From JAAEKA01 sp049299095 (GTDB lineage Bacteria; Chloroflexota; Anaerolineae; JAAEKA01): a stretch of DNA of 64,000 bases. Below the pieces are notes generated by a model, which did not search any database, was not told where the DNA came from, and saw only the letters and a list, made by a program, of their open reading frames with translations. Position 1 is the stretch's first letter. Each line of letters begins with the position of its first letter. Both the position numbers and the translations under genes were made by a program. Positions 43,531 through 52,274 of the stretch are shown here, one piece after another. The stretch is taken from positions 1-64,000 of the forward strand of contig JBAQWV010000161.1 of the NCBI GenBank assembly GCA_049299095.1, given 5' to 3'.

Positions 43531-44540
43531 GCCAACAAGCAACTTCAACGCAATCCTCTCGCACACTGCTGCGCGTGCAGGGGCTGCGCATGTGGTTCCC
43601 GATCACCTCCGGCATCTTTCAACGCACCACCGGCCACATCAAAGCCGTGGACGGCGTGGATTTTGAAGTCATGCGCGGCGAAACGCTGGGGCTGGTCGGC
43701 GAATCGGGCTGTGGCAAGTCCACCACTGGCCGCGCCATCTTGCAGCTTTACCATCCCACCGCCGGTCACGTCTATTTTAATGAAACCGACCTGACCACCC
43801 TGCGCGGCGAGGCTTTGCGCCGTCAGCGCCGCCAAATGCAGATGATCTTTCAAGACCCGTATGCTTCACTCAACCCGCGCATGACCGTCGGCGCGATTGT
43901 CAGCGAGCCGCTGGAAGTGCACAACATCGGCAACAAGCAGGACAACCGCGAGCGCGTCGCTCAGTTGTTGCGCATCGTCGGGCTCAACCCCTATTTCGTC
44001 AATCGCTACCCGCACGAATTTTCCGGTGGCCAGCGTCAGCGCATCGGCATCGCCCGCGCACTGGCGGTCAACCCTGAGTTCATCGTGCTGGATGAGCCGA
44101 TTTCCGCGCTGGATGTGTCAATTCAGGCGCAAGTGATCAATCTACTCGAAGATTTACAGGCCGAATTCGGTCTGACCTACCTGTTTATCGCCCATGATCT
44201 GTCGGTAGTGCGCCACATCTCCGACCGCATCGCCGTCATGTATCTCGGCAAGATCGTGGAACTGGCTGACCGCAACGAGCTGTACGCCGAACCCAAACAC
44301 CCATACACGCAGGCGCTGCTCTCCGCCGTGCCCATTCCCGACCCCGTGATCGAGGAGCAGCGGCAACGCATCATCCTTGAAGGAGATGTGCCCAGCCCTG
44401 CCAAGCCACCGACCGGCTGCAATTTCAGCACCCGCTGCCCGCGCGTGATGGACATCTGCCGCCAGCAAGAGCCTGCTTTTGCCGATCACGGCAGCGGCCA
44501 CTTCGTCGCCTGCTGGCTGTACGACTCTGTACCCGCATGA
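43527..44540 (+). CDS. Oligopeptide ABC transporter ATPase, OppF/DppF type (first set)
   Basis: A 337-residue ATPase, partner of the preceding one. Walker A is GESGCGKS, the Q-loop is IFQDPYASLNPRM, the signature is FSGGQRQRIGIARAL, Walker B is FIVLDEPISALD, and the H-loop is IAHDLS. It ends with the oligopeptide extension (PTGCNFSTRCPRVMDIC). It overlaps the next gene, a binding protein, by 4 nt. There are no permease genes in this operon, so the pair must borrow permeases, perhaps those at 48.9-51.2 kb. Confidence 0.95.
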   Translation: MSQQATSTQSSRTLLRVQGLRMWFPITSGIFQRTTGHIKAVDGVDFEVMRGETLGLVGESGCGKSTTGRAILQLYHPTAGHVYFNETDLTTLRGEALRRQRRQMQMIFQDPYASLNPRMTVGAIVSEPLEVHNIGNKQDNRERVAQLLRIVGLNPYFVNRYPHEFSGGQRQRIGIARALAVNPEFIVLDEPISALDVSIQAQVINLLEDLQAEFGLTYLFIAHDLSVVRHISDRIAVMYLGKIVELADRNELYAEPKHPYTQALLSAVPIPDPVIEEQRQRIILEGDVPSPAKPPTGCNFSTRCPRVMDICRQQEPAFADHGSGHFVACWLYDSVPA

Positions 44541-46363
44541 TTTCAGCCGTTAAGCAACGCATCCTGCTGTTGGCCCTCACGTTGGGGAGCTTGTTTTGGC
44601 TCGTGGCCTGCGCACGCACCCCCGCGCCAACGCCCGTTATCCAGACAGTGGTGGTACAGCAAACAGTCGTAGTCGAGCGTACAGTCGAGGTGACGCCGAC
44701 ACCCGATCCGGCCCAGCAAATTGTCACCGCTCATTTGAACCTGGGCAGCGAGCCGACCGCGCTCGATCCAGCCCTGTTCAGCCAGGCCAGCGACCGCGAT
44801 ATCGTGGAAAATCTGTTTGTCGGCCTGACCCGCCTGGACGGCGAGGGGCAGGTGCAGCCCGCGCTGGCAACCGCGTGGAGCAACTCCACCGATGGCCTGC
44901 GTTGGACCTTTACCCTGCGCCAGAATTTGCCCTGGGTGCGCTATCGCGCCAGCACCGGCGCGGTGGCGTTCGAGGCGGTCACCGCGGACGACGTGGCCTA
45001 TGCGGTGCGCCGCGCCTGCGACCCGCGCACCGGCGCGGCCGCGAGCGCGAATTATGGCATTGTCGGCTGTCAGGCCGCGCACACGGCGGATCCCGCGTTG
45101 AGCGCGGCTGAGCTGGACGCACAGGTGCAAGCCGTCGGCGTCGTCGCGCTCGATCGCTGGACGGTGCAATTCACCCTTACCGCGCCCGCGGCCGATTTTC
45201 CAGCCGTAGCCGGGCTGCCGTTGAACCGCCCTGTGCCGCGCGCAGTCATTGAACAGTTCGGCCCGCGCTGGACCGAAGCCGGTAACATCGTCACCAATGG
45301 CCCCTACGCGCTGGCGGGCTGGGTACACGGCGATACGCTGACCCTCGCGCGCAACCCGCACTGGCCGGACTGGGCCGCGGCCGCGGGCAACATCAAACGG
45401 ATCGAGTGGGCAATGCTGGACGACGCGGCCGCGCAGGAGGCTTTTGCCGCCGGCAGGCTGGACAGTATCGTCGTGCCGGCTGCGGATCAAGCGCGCGTGT
45501 CCACGGATTCCGCACTGGCTGGGCAACGCACCGCCGCGATCTTGCCTTGCACGGCGTATCTGGGCCTGACCGTCAGCAAACCGCCGCTGGACAACGCATT
45601 GGTGCGTCGGGCGCTCTCCGCCGCGCTGGATCGGGCCACATTGGTGCAGCAAAGTGGTGTAGGGTTGGCTGCACCCGCTCATACGTTTGCCCCGTCGCCG
45701 GTTTTTGGCTCGGCAGCGGGTGACGCCACCCTGGCGTCATGGGCTGTGTCTCCCGCCCAGGGGGGCTGGGAGGCCGACCGCGCGCTCACGCAGGCGCGCG
45801 CCTGGCTGGCCGAAGCAGGCTATGCCGATGGCGCCGGGCTGCCACCGCTGACGTTGCTCTACAACGCGTCCGACGAATCCGCAGCCACTGCGCAGGCCGT
45901 GGCTGGTATGTGGCAGAACGGGCTGGGTATCACCGTCACGCTGCAAAGTCTGGCGTGGCCCGAGTTCATCGCTCGGTTGGAGGGTGACACACCGTCAGAC
46001 CAGTTGCCGCACGCCTGGCGGATGGCCTATTGTGGCGACTATCCCGATCAGGCGGCCTGGCTGGGGCAGTTCAACACTGACCGGGCTTTGGACCGCCTGC
46101 GCTGGGCCAGTGTGGCCAGCGCGGCGAGCGCAACCGACGCACGCAGTTTCAATCAACTGCTCGCGGCCGCGCAGGGCAACAACGATCCAGCCGAGCGTCA
46201 GGCGCTGTATCAGCAGGCCGAGCGCATCCTGAACGACGAAGCCGCGGCGCTGATACCTCTCTACCATTATAGCGTGTGGTATTTGACCCGCCCCAGCCTG
46301 GAGCGTACCTATTGGACCGCCACCGGCAATCGCCTGGAAAACTGGCGCAGCGGTGCGCCGTAG
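44537..46363 (+). CDS. Peptide-binding lipoprotein, SBP family 5, normal domain order
   Basis: 608 residues. The lipoprotein signal ends in the lipobox LVAC, followed by a Val/Thr spacer (VIQTVVVQQTVVVERTVEV). The family-5 domain begins AHLNLGSEPTALDPALF and keeps the normal order: N-lobe, TNGPYALAGWVHGDTLTLARNP, AAILPCTAYLGLTVSKPPLDN, then VRRALSAALDRATLV and the C-terminal closing part (LIPLYHYSVWYLTRPSLERT). It serves as an internal control for the permuted protein next door. Confidence 0.93.
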   Translation: MISAVKQRILLLALTLGSLFWLVACARTPAPTPVIQTVVVQQTVVVERTVEVTPTPDPAQQIVTAHLNLGSEPTALDPALFSQASDRDIVENLFVGLTRLDGEGQVQPALATAWSNSTDGLRWTFTLRQNLPWVRYRASTGAVAFEAVTADDVAYAVRRACDPRTGAAASANYGIVGCQAAHTADPALSAAELDAQVQAVGVVALDRWTVQFTLTAPAADFPAVAGLPLNRPVPRAVIEQFGPRWTEAGNIVTNGPYALAGWVHGDTLTLARNPHWPDWAAAAGNIKRIEWAMLDDAAAQEAFAAGRLDSIVVPAADQARVSTDSALAGQRTAAILPCTAYLGLTVSKPPLDNALVRRALSAALDRATLVQQSGVGLAAPAHTFAPSPVFGSAAGDATLASWAVSPAQGGWEADRALTQARAWLAEAGYADGAGLPPLTLLYNASDESAATAQAVAGMWQNGLGITVTLQSLAWPEFIARLEGDTPSDQLPHAWRMAYCGDYPDQAAWLGQFNTDRALDRLRWASVASAASATDARSFNQLLAAAQGNNDPAERQALYQQAERILNDEAAALIPLYHYSVWYLTRPSLERTYWTATGNRLENWRSGAP

Positions 46364-46409
46364 CCTGCTGATTTGGGGTGTGGAATTAACATTGTACAAA
46401 CAACTTGAT

Positions 46410-46438
46410 TTGCATTGTCCAAAATTTTGTGGTATGCT
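46410..46438 (+). promoter_or_regulatory. Candidate distal promoter of the second peptide-transport operon
   Basis: TTGCAT (46410-46415), 17 nt, TATGCT (46433-46438), within the 386-nt gap 46364-46749. Confidence 0.4.
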
Positions 46439-46487
46439 CTAGAGACAGCGAGAAAGGGTTGATAAAACCACGTCGTAGGTGTGCGAT

Positions 46488-46515
46488 TTGGCATATTACG
46501 CTGCATCGCTATAAT
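46488..46515 (+). promoter_or_regulatory. Main candidate promoter of the second peptide-transport operon
   Basis: TTGGCA (46488-46493), 16 nt, perfect TATAAT (46510-46515). The leader is about 230 nt; no gene or known RNA motif is seen in it. Confidence 0.6.
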
Positions 46516-46749
46516 GTGCTTGACCAGTGTAAGCGCCTTGGCGGTGATGTGCGCTGGGACTTTTGCTCCACGATGCCCCATGAGTCGATTGGTTATTTTC
46601 TATTACCATCGCGTTGCAGGTGCCCCCGCGAATTCTCGTCTTTGCTTCAATCTGGTATCCCCGATGTCTGTCACCACTGGAACATGCGCCTCCGTGGTTG
46701 ACAGTAGCTATACGGCGCGTGGCAACTTCAATTTTGTTCGGAGGAGAAG

Positions 46750-48702
46750 ATGAAGAATCTGAAGTTACTCTCTCTGGTGGCCATTCTGGTCATCGCTTCC
46801 ATGGTCCTTGCGGCTTGTCCGGCGCCTGCGCAGCCGGCAGCGCCTCAAGTGGTCACTCAGATCGTTGAGGTCGTGAAGGAAGTCGAGAAGACGGTGGAAG
46901 TCGTAAAGGAAGTCGAGAAGCCGGTTGAGGTCGTGAAGGAAGTCGCTGCTGAAGACTTTTCGACCCCCCACCCGATCCTGAGCGACGTCAAAGTCCGCCA
47001 GGCGATTGCCTACTGCCTGGATCGCAAGGCCTTGATCGCTTCCGTCTACCCCTATGTGGAAGATGGCACGACCCTGGAGATGGACTCCTTCCTGCCCAAG
47101 AGCCACTGGGCGTACAAGGGCCCCTATGCTGATATGCCCATGTTCGACGCCGAAAAGGGCAAGGCCCTGTTGGATGAAGCTGGCTGGACACTGCCCGAAG
47201 GCGCTGCCGTCCGCCAGAACGCTGCCGGCGAAACCCTCGCCGTGAAGTTCACGACCACCAACGCCCAATTCCGCCAGACTTGGTCCGCCGTGGCCCAGCA
47301 GAACCTGGCCGACTGCGGTATCCAGTTGATCACGAACTTCACCCCTGGTTCCTGGTGGTTTGGTGATACGACGGGCCTCGCCCGCCGCGACTTCGAACTG
47401 GGCGCTTTCGCCTGGGTCGGCCAGGCCGATCCCAGTGGCCGCACCCTCTATGCCTGTGACCAGGTGCCCGTCCCCAGCAACAACTGGGAAGGCCAGAACT
47501 ACATGGGCTGGTGCAATGAGACTGCCAGCGCCGCCATCGTGAAGGCTAACAACACCCTGATCCGCGATGACCGTATTGCTGCTTATGACACCGTCCAGAA
47601 GGAATTCGCCAAGGACGTCGTCTCTATCCCCGTCTTCCAGCGTGCCGAGGCCGAAGCATGGAGCGCCAATCTTGAGGGCACCCGTGCAGATTCCACCGAG
47701 TATGCGACGGCCAACCTGCAGGAATGGAAACTGGCTGACGGCGGCGATACCATCGTCATCGGCATGACCCAGGAACCGGACAGCATGTGGAGCCTGGTCT
47801 CCAGCATGGCCGCCCAGCGTTTGGTGATCATCCCCGCCAAGGGCGTTATGACCACGCAGTACAGCTATGACTTCCAGGCTGCCCAGCAGGATGGCCTCTC
47901 GACGATTGAAAGTGGCCTGGCCACCAACGATTCGGTCGAGGTCAAGGCTGGCGATATGGTGTATAGCGCCAGCGGCGAAACCGTGGCTCTGGAAGCCGGC
48001 GTCAAGGTCTTCGATGCCGAGGGTAAAGAAGTTGAGTTCACCGGCTCCGAGACTATCATGATGCCGCAGTTGAAGGTCACCTACAAGGTGAAGCCTTACA
48101 CCTGGAGCGATGGTACCGCCGGTTCCGTGGCTGACATGGAATTGGGCTTCAAGGTTGACTGCGACAAGGAATCGGGTGCGGTTGAGTTCATCACCTGCAA
48201 TGCGATCCAGGACAAGACCTTCGCTGCCGATGCGCTGGAAGCGACCGTGACCTATGTTCCTGGTTTCCAGGCCCCGACCTATCACCTGTATCCGTTCGCG
48301 ATCTACCCGAGCCACCAGGTTCTGGCCGATGGCCGCAAACTGGCTGATGTGCCGGCTGCCGAATGGGCCACCCTGCCCGAGATCGCGGAAACTCCGCTCT
48401 CCTTCGGCCCCTACGCTGTCAAGGAATGGGTCAAGGGCCAGTCTCTGACCCTGGCAAAGAATGAATTCTATGCTGGTGATGTGGCTACCCCGAACGTGAT
48501 CTATGTCTTCGTGGCTGACACCAACCAGGCCGTGGCCCAGTTGCTGAACGGCGATGTGGACTATCTGGATGACTCGACCTTGGGCGCTGGCGCTGAAGTT
48601 CAGACCGTGATTGACGCTGCCAAGAGTACTGGCAACGTCAAGTATGAAATCAGCCCTTCCGCCACTTGGGAACACATTGACATCAACCTCTTCACCAAAT
48701 AA
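46750..48702 (+). CDS. Circularly permuted SBP family-5 peptide-binding lipoprotein
   Basis: 650 residues. Lipoprotein signal with lipobox LAAC (Cys23), then a 10-residue repeat spacer (VEVVKEVEK, about 39-65). Family-5 motifs then appear in swapped order. Residues about 73-327 hold the normally C-terminal lobe: PHPILSDVKVRQAIAYCLDRKAL, LPKSHWAY, LDEAGWTL, then the usual protein end (PVFQRAEAEAW, EYATANLQEW). Residues 330-650 hold the normal beginning: GDTIVIGMTQEPDSMW, TWSDGT, ETPLSFGPYAVKEWVKGQSLTLAKN, ADTNQAVAQLLNGDVD, ending ATWEHIDINLFTK, which in ordinary members leads straight into PHPILSD. So the N and C parts are exchanged at the hinge. A stop and terminator follow, so no C-lobe is hidden downstream. 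GGAGGAG precedes the ATG. Codon use is uniform, suggesting high expression. Confidence 0.9.
   Translation: MKNLKLLSLVAILVIASMVLAACPAPAQPAAPQVVTQIVEVVKEVEKTVEVVKEVEKPVEVVKEVAAEDFSTPHPILSDVKVRQAIAYCLDRKALIASVYPYVEDGTTLEMDSFLPKSHWAYKGPYADMPMFDAEKGKALLDEAGWTLPEGAAVRQNAAGETLAVKFTTTNAQFRQTWSAVAQQNLADCGIQLITNFTPGSWWFGDTTGLARRDFELGAFAWVGQADPSGRTLYACDQVPVPSNNWEGQNYMGWCNETASAAIVKANNTLIRDDRIAAYDTVQKEFAKDVVSIPVFQRAEAEAWSANLEGTRADSTEYATANLQEWKLADGGDTIVIGMTQEPDSMWSLVSSMAAQRLVIIPAKGVMTTQYSYDFQAAQQDGLSTIESGLATNDSVEVKAGDMVYSASGETVALEAGVKVFDAEGKEVEFTGSETIMMPQLKVTYKVKPYTWSDGTAGSVADMELGFKVDCDKESGAVEFITCNAIQDKTFAADALEATVTYVPGFQAPTYHLYPFAIYPSHQVLADGRKLADVPAAEWATLPEIAETPLSFGPYAVKEWVKGQSLTLAKNEFYAGDVATPNVIYVFVADTNQAVAQLLNGDVDYLDDSTLGAGAEVQTVIDAAKSTGNVKYEISPSATWEHIDINLFTK
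46864..46947 (+). repeat. 30-bp in-frame repeat in the lipoprotein spacer
   Basis: 2.8 copies coding VEVVKEVEKT/P; a helical spacer between the lipid anchor and the binding domain, typical of Chloroflexota lipoproteins. Confidence 0.85.
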
Positions 48703-48765
48703 GTTTGGTCCTCGTCTGGATGAAGGCCATCAGGCTTCCATCCTTAACTGAACTTCGGTGACCGC

Positions 48766-48809
48766 ATCGGGCGGGCACGTCCGCTGGGATGGGCCCGCCC
48801 GATTGTTTT
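48766..48809 (+). terminator. Terminator between the binding protein and permease genes
   Basis: 11-bp stem ATCGGGCGGGC/GCCCGCCCGAT with a 16-nt loop, followed by TTGTTTTA. It probably attenuates readthrough so the binding protein is made in excess over the permeases. Confidence 0.8.
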
Positions 48810-48891
48810 AGGCGCATCAAATACTCCTCTTCTTGGCGTGTTGTTAAACGTCGGGGGCGTGTCTTGATTTTGCCCAGCAAGGAGGCGTTCG

Positions 48892-50109
48892 ATGACGAAT
48901 TACCTGATCCGTCGTGTTTTCCAGATGGTGATTGTTGTACTCCTGGCCGCGCTGTTTACCTATTTCCTGTTTACTGTATCGCCGGGTGGCCCGCTCGCTG
49001 GTATCCAGCAGCAACAACGTCGCTTAACGCGAGAAGACATGGCCCGTTTGCGTGCCCAGTACGAAATGGACTTCTACTGGCCCTACCGGTTCTCTCGCTG
49101 GCTGATCGGTCAGCCCAGCGGCCCCATTGTGATTGGCGGCCAGGAGCGCTTCACCAATCTCGCGGTTGGCTGTTATCTGCCTCGCGATGAGCAGCGTGTC
49201 GTGCAAGATGGTAAGGAAGTTATCCTGCCCAAAGGATGCGACCAGTATGTTTATCTGGCCGATATTCCTGAACTGCACCCCGCCAGCCGTTCCAGCAAGG
49301 GCATCTTGCGCGGCGACTTCGGTCAGTCAACGGTGATCCGGCCCGGTCGGCCCGTTTTCACCGAGATGATGTCCCGCTTGCCGGCCACGCTGGAGTTGAT
49401 GCTCCTTTCAACTTTCCTCTCCTTCCTGTTCGGTATCCCCATCGGCATCTATAGTGCGATCAAACAATACTCGAAATTCGACTATACCTTTACGATGATT
49501 TCGTTTATTGGATCGGCCATGCCAACCTTCTTCTTTGGTCTTTTGCTGATACTGCTGTTATCAGTATTTCCCAACCTCGTCCAAGATCAGTTACCCTGGT
49601 TACCGCGCCTCCCACCCGGCTCGCGCCTTGCTGTTCGCCCGTATGATGTGGCGAACTGGCTGCCGCGCGTTCAACCGGGCACCGGGATGGATCGCTTCCT
49701 TCATTTACTCATGCCGGTCGGCGTGTTGACCTTCTTCTACATGGCAACCTGGAGCCGCTTCGTGCGTTCCTCGATGCTAGAGGTCATGCGTCAGGACTAT
49801 GTTCGCACGGCACGCGCCAAGGGTCTTAAGGAACGCACTGTGATCGTCAAACATGCGTTGCGGAATGCTTTGATCCCCTTTGTAACCGTGGCTGTCTTGA
49901 CAATTCCTGGCTTTTTCTCCGGCGCAATTATCACCGAAACAGTCTTTGCCTGGCCGGGAATGGGGCGCTTGTACTTCGATGCGCTAGCGCGCAGCGATTG
50001 GCCGATTGCTCTGGCCTTCATCTTCATCTCGGCACTGCTGACCGTGATTGCCACCTTGCTGGGTGACATTCTCTATACGGTAGTAGATCCGCGCATCAAG
50101 TACAATTAG
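48892..50109 (+). CDS. Peptide ABC transporter permease, DppB type, with an external insertion
   Basis: A 405-residue permease. TM1 is VFQMVIVVLLAALFTYFLFTV, and the family core follows (MSRLPATLELMLLSTFLSFLFGIPIGIYSA), with the EAA loop YVRTARAKGLKERTVIVKHALRNALIP and the end VFAWPGMGRLYFDALARSDWP. Normal DppB is about 310-340 residues. The extra length lies between YRFSRWLIG and GILRGDFGQS, in the extracytoplasmic loop after TM1 (about residues 75-135). It contains two Cys (VGCYLP, KGCDQY) that may form a disulfide. AAGGAGG precedes ATG 48892. Confidence 0.95.
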   Translation: MTNYLIRRVFQMVIVVLLAALFTYFLFTVSPGGPLAGIQQQQRRLTREDMARLRAQYEMDFYWPYRFSRWLIGQPSGPIVIGGQERFTNLAVGCYLPRDEQRVVQDGKEVILPKGCDQYVYLADIPELHPASRSSKGILRGDFGQSTVIRPGRPVFTEMMSRLPATLELMLLSTFLSFLFGIPIGIYSAIKQYSKFDYTFTMISFIGSAMPTFFFGLLLILLLSVFPNLVQDQLPWLPRLPPGSRLAVRPYDVANWLPRVQPGTGMDRFLHLLMPVGVLTFFYMATWSRFVRSSMLEVMRQDYVRTARAKGLKERTVIVKHALRNALIPFVTVAVLTIPGFFSGAIITETVFAWPGMGRLYFDALARSDWPIALAFIFISALLTVIATLLGDILYTVVDPRIKYN

Positions 50110-50161
50110 CCTCAAGGCGTGCAAACCCTTGAAGCTCAGATAATTGATTGGGAGTAAACCT

Positions 50162-51163
50162 ATGGCAACAGTAGCTCAACCCGTTTTCCCGCGGGAAGCG
50201 GCTGAAGAGGAAAAGACTGAGGGCCAGCTACGAGTTATCTTGCGACGTTTTAGACGTCACCGACTCGCGGTCATCTCGCTCATCCTGATCGGCCTGATCT
50301 TTCTGGCTTCCCTGCTCGCTCCCGTGCTCGCACCGTTTGAGCGCGACGCAATTGACCTTTCTTCGAATACCCGCCCTGCACCTCCTGGCACAGTAGATGC
50401 CAGTGGCCGTGTTCACTACTTGGGAATTGATCACTTGGGGCGTGACTTGTTCACACGTGTGTTATACGCCGCGCGCGTCTCCATGTCCATCGCTATCCTG
50501 GTGGTGTTGATCTCGGAAACTTTTGGTTCGCTGATTGGTGCAGTCGCAGGCTATTACGGTGGCTGGGTAGATACATTTATTTCGCGTGTCATCGAATTTA
50601 TGTTGACAATTCCTCAGCTTCCTATTTTGTTGATCATCTCGGCCATTTTATTGCGTCGTGATGTCGTCTTACCGCTACCAGGCTTTCTGGACCGCTTTTT
50701 AAGCAGCTTGCTGCTGGCTCCCCCGCGTGAAGCGCAGAAGGTGGTCGTTCTCGTCCTGGTACTGGTTATCTTTGGCTGGCTCGGTGCAGCCCGCTTGATG
50801 CGCGGTATGGCGCTTTCGCTGAGCAAGCAGGACTTCGTCGAGGCCCTGCGCGCGTCTGGCGCTTCCGATGCCCGCATCATCTTCCGGCATATCATCCCCA
50901 ACGGTCTGGCCCCCATTCTGGTCAACGCCAGCCTCGGCTTGGGCGGCGTAATCGTGACTGAATCGGCACTGAGCTTCCTCGGCCTCGGTGTGCAGGACCC
51001 AACGCCAACCTGGGGTAATATGCTCTCCCTGTCCCAAAGCTATATGTTCCAACACCCCTGGCTACCGTTAGTGCCTGGTGTTTTGTTGGTCATCGTGTCT
51101 ATCGGTTTCAACTTCATCGGCGACGGCCTGCGAGACGCCCTTGATCCACGCCTGAAACGGTAG
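50162..51163 (+). CDS. Peptide ABC transporter permease, DppC type
   Basis: A 333-residue permease. A cytoplasmic head with FRRHRLAVISLILIGLIFLASLLAP gives TM1, then the HYLGIDHLGRDLFTRVLYAARVS motif and the EAA loop DFVEALRASGASDARIIFRHIIPNGLAP. The end is ESALSFLGLGVQDPTPTWGNML. An extra loop of about 25-30 residues (RDVVLPLPGFLDRFLSSLLL) sits between two membrane helices. ATG 50162 has GGGAG 7 nt upstream. 52 nt separate it from DppB. Confidence 0.95.
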   Translation: MATVAQPVFPREAAEEEKTEGQLRVILRRFRRHRLAVISLILIGLIFLASLLAPVLAPFERDAIDLSSNTRPAPPGTVDASGRVHYLGIDHLGRDLFTRVLYAARVSMSIAILVVLISETFGSLIGAVAGYYGGWVDTFISRVIEFMLTIPQLPILLIISAILLRRDVVLPLPGFLDRFLSSLLLAPPREAQKVVVLVLVLVIFGWLGAARLMRGMALSLSKQDFVEALRASGASDARIIFRHIIPNGLAPILVNASLGLGGVIVTESALSFLGLGVQDPTPTWGNMLSLSQSYMFQHPWLPLVPGVLLVIVSIGFNFIGDGLRDALDPRLKR

Positions 51164-51170
51164 GATAACT

Positions 51171-52274
51171 ATGAGCGAAAAGAAGAACAACAACACACCG
51201 TCTAAAGTCCTGCTGGACGTGAGCGGACTCAAGACATACTTCTTCACAGAAGCAGGCGTGGTGCAGGCCGTCAATGGCGTAGACTTCACCATCGGCGAAG
51301 GCCAGGTCATGGGGCTGGTCGGCGAGTCAGGCTCCGGCAAGAGCGTGACTTCCCTGTCCATCATGCGCTTGCTGGGCGGCTCCGGCAAGGTCGTGGGGGG
51401 CAAGGTCATGCTGCGCGACCGCGATCTGGTTACCTTGCCCGAAGAGGAAATGGTCAAGCTGCGCGGCGGTGAGCTATCCATGATCTTCCAGCAGCCCACC
51501 AGCTGCTTGAATCCGATCTTCCGTGTCGGCGATCAGGTCGCTGAAGTGTTAATTCAGCACCAGGATATGACCAAAGAACAGGCTTGGGATCGCGCTGTCG
51601 AAATGCTGGGTCGTGTCGGCATCCCCGATCCGGGCCGTCGCGCCAAATCCTTCCCGCATGAAATCTCCGGCGGCCAGGCCCAGCGCGTCATGATCGCAAT
51701 GGCTCTGTCTTGCTTGCCGGACTTGCTGATTGCCGACGAACCCACCACCGCACTCGATGTGACCATTCAGGCCCAAATTCTCGATCTGATGCGCCGCATG
51801 CAGAGTGAGCTGGGCACAACCATCCTGCTCATCACCCACGACCTCGGCGTTATCGCCGAGATGTGCGACTATGTCGCTGTCATGTATGCCGGGTTGATCG
51901 TTGAGTACGCCGATGTGCATACCCTCTTCGACAACCCCATGCATCCTTACACGGAAGGCTTGATGGCAGCCATTCCCGTTCTCGGCGACATCCGCGATTC
52001 CCTGGCCGTGATCCCCGGCACCGTTCCCGACCTGATTAACCTGCCGTCGGGCTGCAAATTCTCACCGCGTTGTCCTTATGCCAAACCAGTGTGTAGTGAG
52101 CAGGAACCGCCATTGATCGAAGCCCAACCTGGACATCGCGTGCGCTGCTGGATCCACAATCCAACCACCAGCGCACAATGGGCCGGGTATACCAAGACCG
52201 ACTGGCGCTTCACCGGCGAGGAAGTTTTCGTCGCCAGTACGCCAGCCTCCACAGGAGGAAGCAATGGCCGATAA
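51171..52274 (+). CDS. Peptide ABC transporter ATPase, DppD type (second set)
   Basis: A 367-residue ATPase. Walker A is GESGSGKS, the Q-loop is IFQQPTSCLNP (Gln in place of the usual Asp after FQ), the signature is ISGGQAQRVMIAMAL, Walker B is LLIADEPTTALD, and the H-loop is ITHDLG. The oligopeptide extension with Cys (LPSGCKFSPRCPYAKPVC) is longer than usual by about 35 residues at the end (VQAQWAGYTKTDWRF-like tail). It follows dppC by 7 nt and overlaps the next gene by 11 nt. Confidence 0.95.
   Translation: MSEKKNNNTPSKVLLDVSGLKTYFFTEAGVVQAVNGVDFTIGEGQVMGLVGESGSGKSVTSLSIMRLLGGSGKVVGGKVMLRDRDLVTLPEEEMVKLRGGELSMIFQQPTSCLNPIFRVGDQVAEVLIQHQDMTKEQAWDRAVEMLGRVGIPDPGRRAKSFPHEISGGQAQRVMIAMALSCLPDLLIADEPTTALDVTIQAQILDLMRRMQSELGTTILLITHDLGVIAEMCDYVAVMYAGLIVEYADVHTLFDNPMHPYTEGLMAAIPVLGDIRDSLAVIPGTVPDLINLPSGCKFSPRCPYAKPVCSEQEPPLIEAQPGHRVRCWIHNPTTSAQWAGYTKTDWRFTGEEVFVASTPASTGGSNGR

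Noticed and set aside
44543..45682. A 379-codon minus-strand open frame
   Set aside because: Shadow of the first binding protein gene in GC-rich sequence; Arg/Gly-rich and unlike any family.
46765..48675. A 636-codon open frame on the minus strand
   Set aside because: It is the antisense shadow of the permuted binding protein; uniform codon use there keeps the opposite frame open, and the peptide has no family features or RBS.
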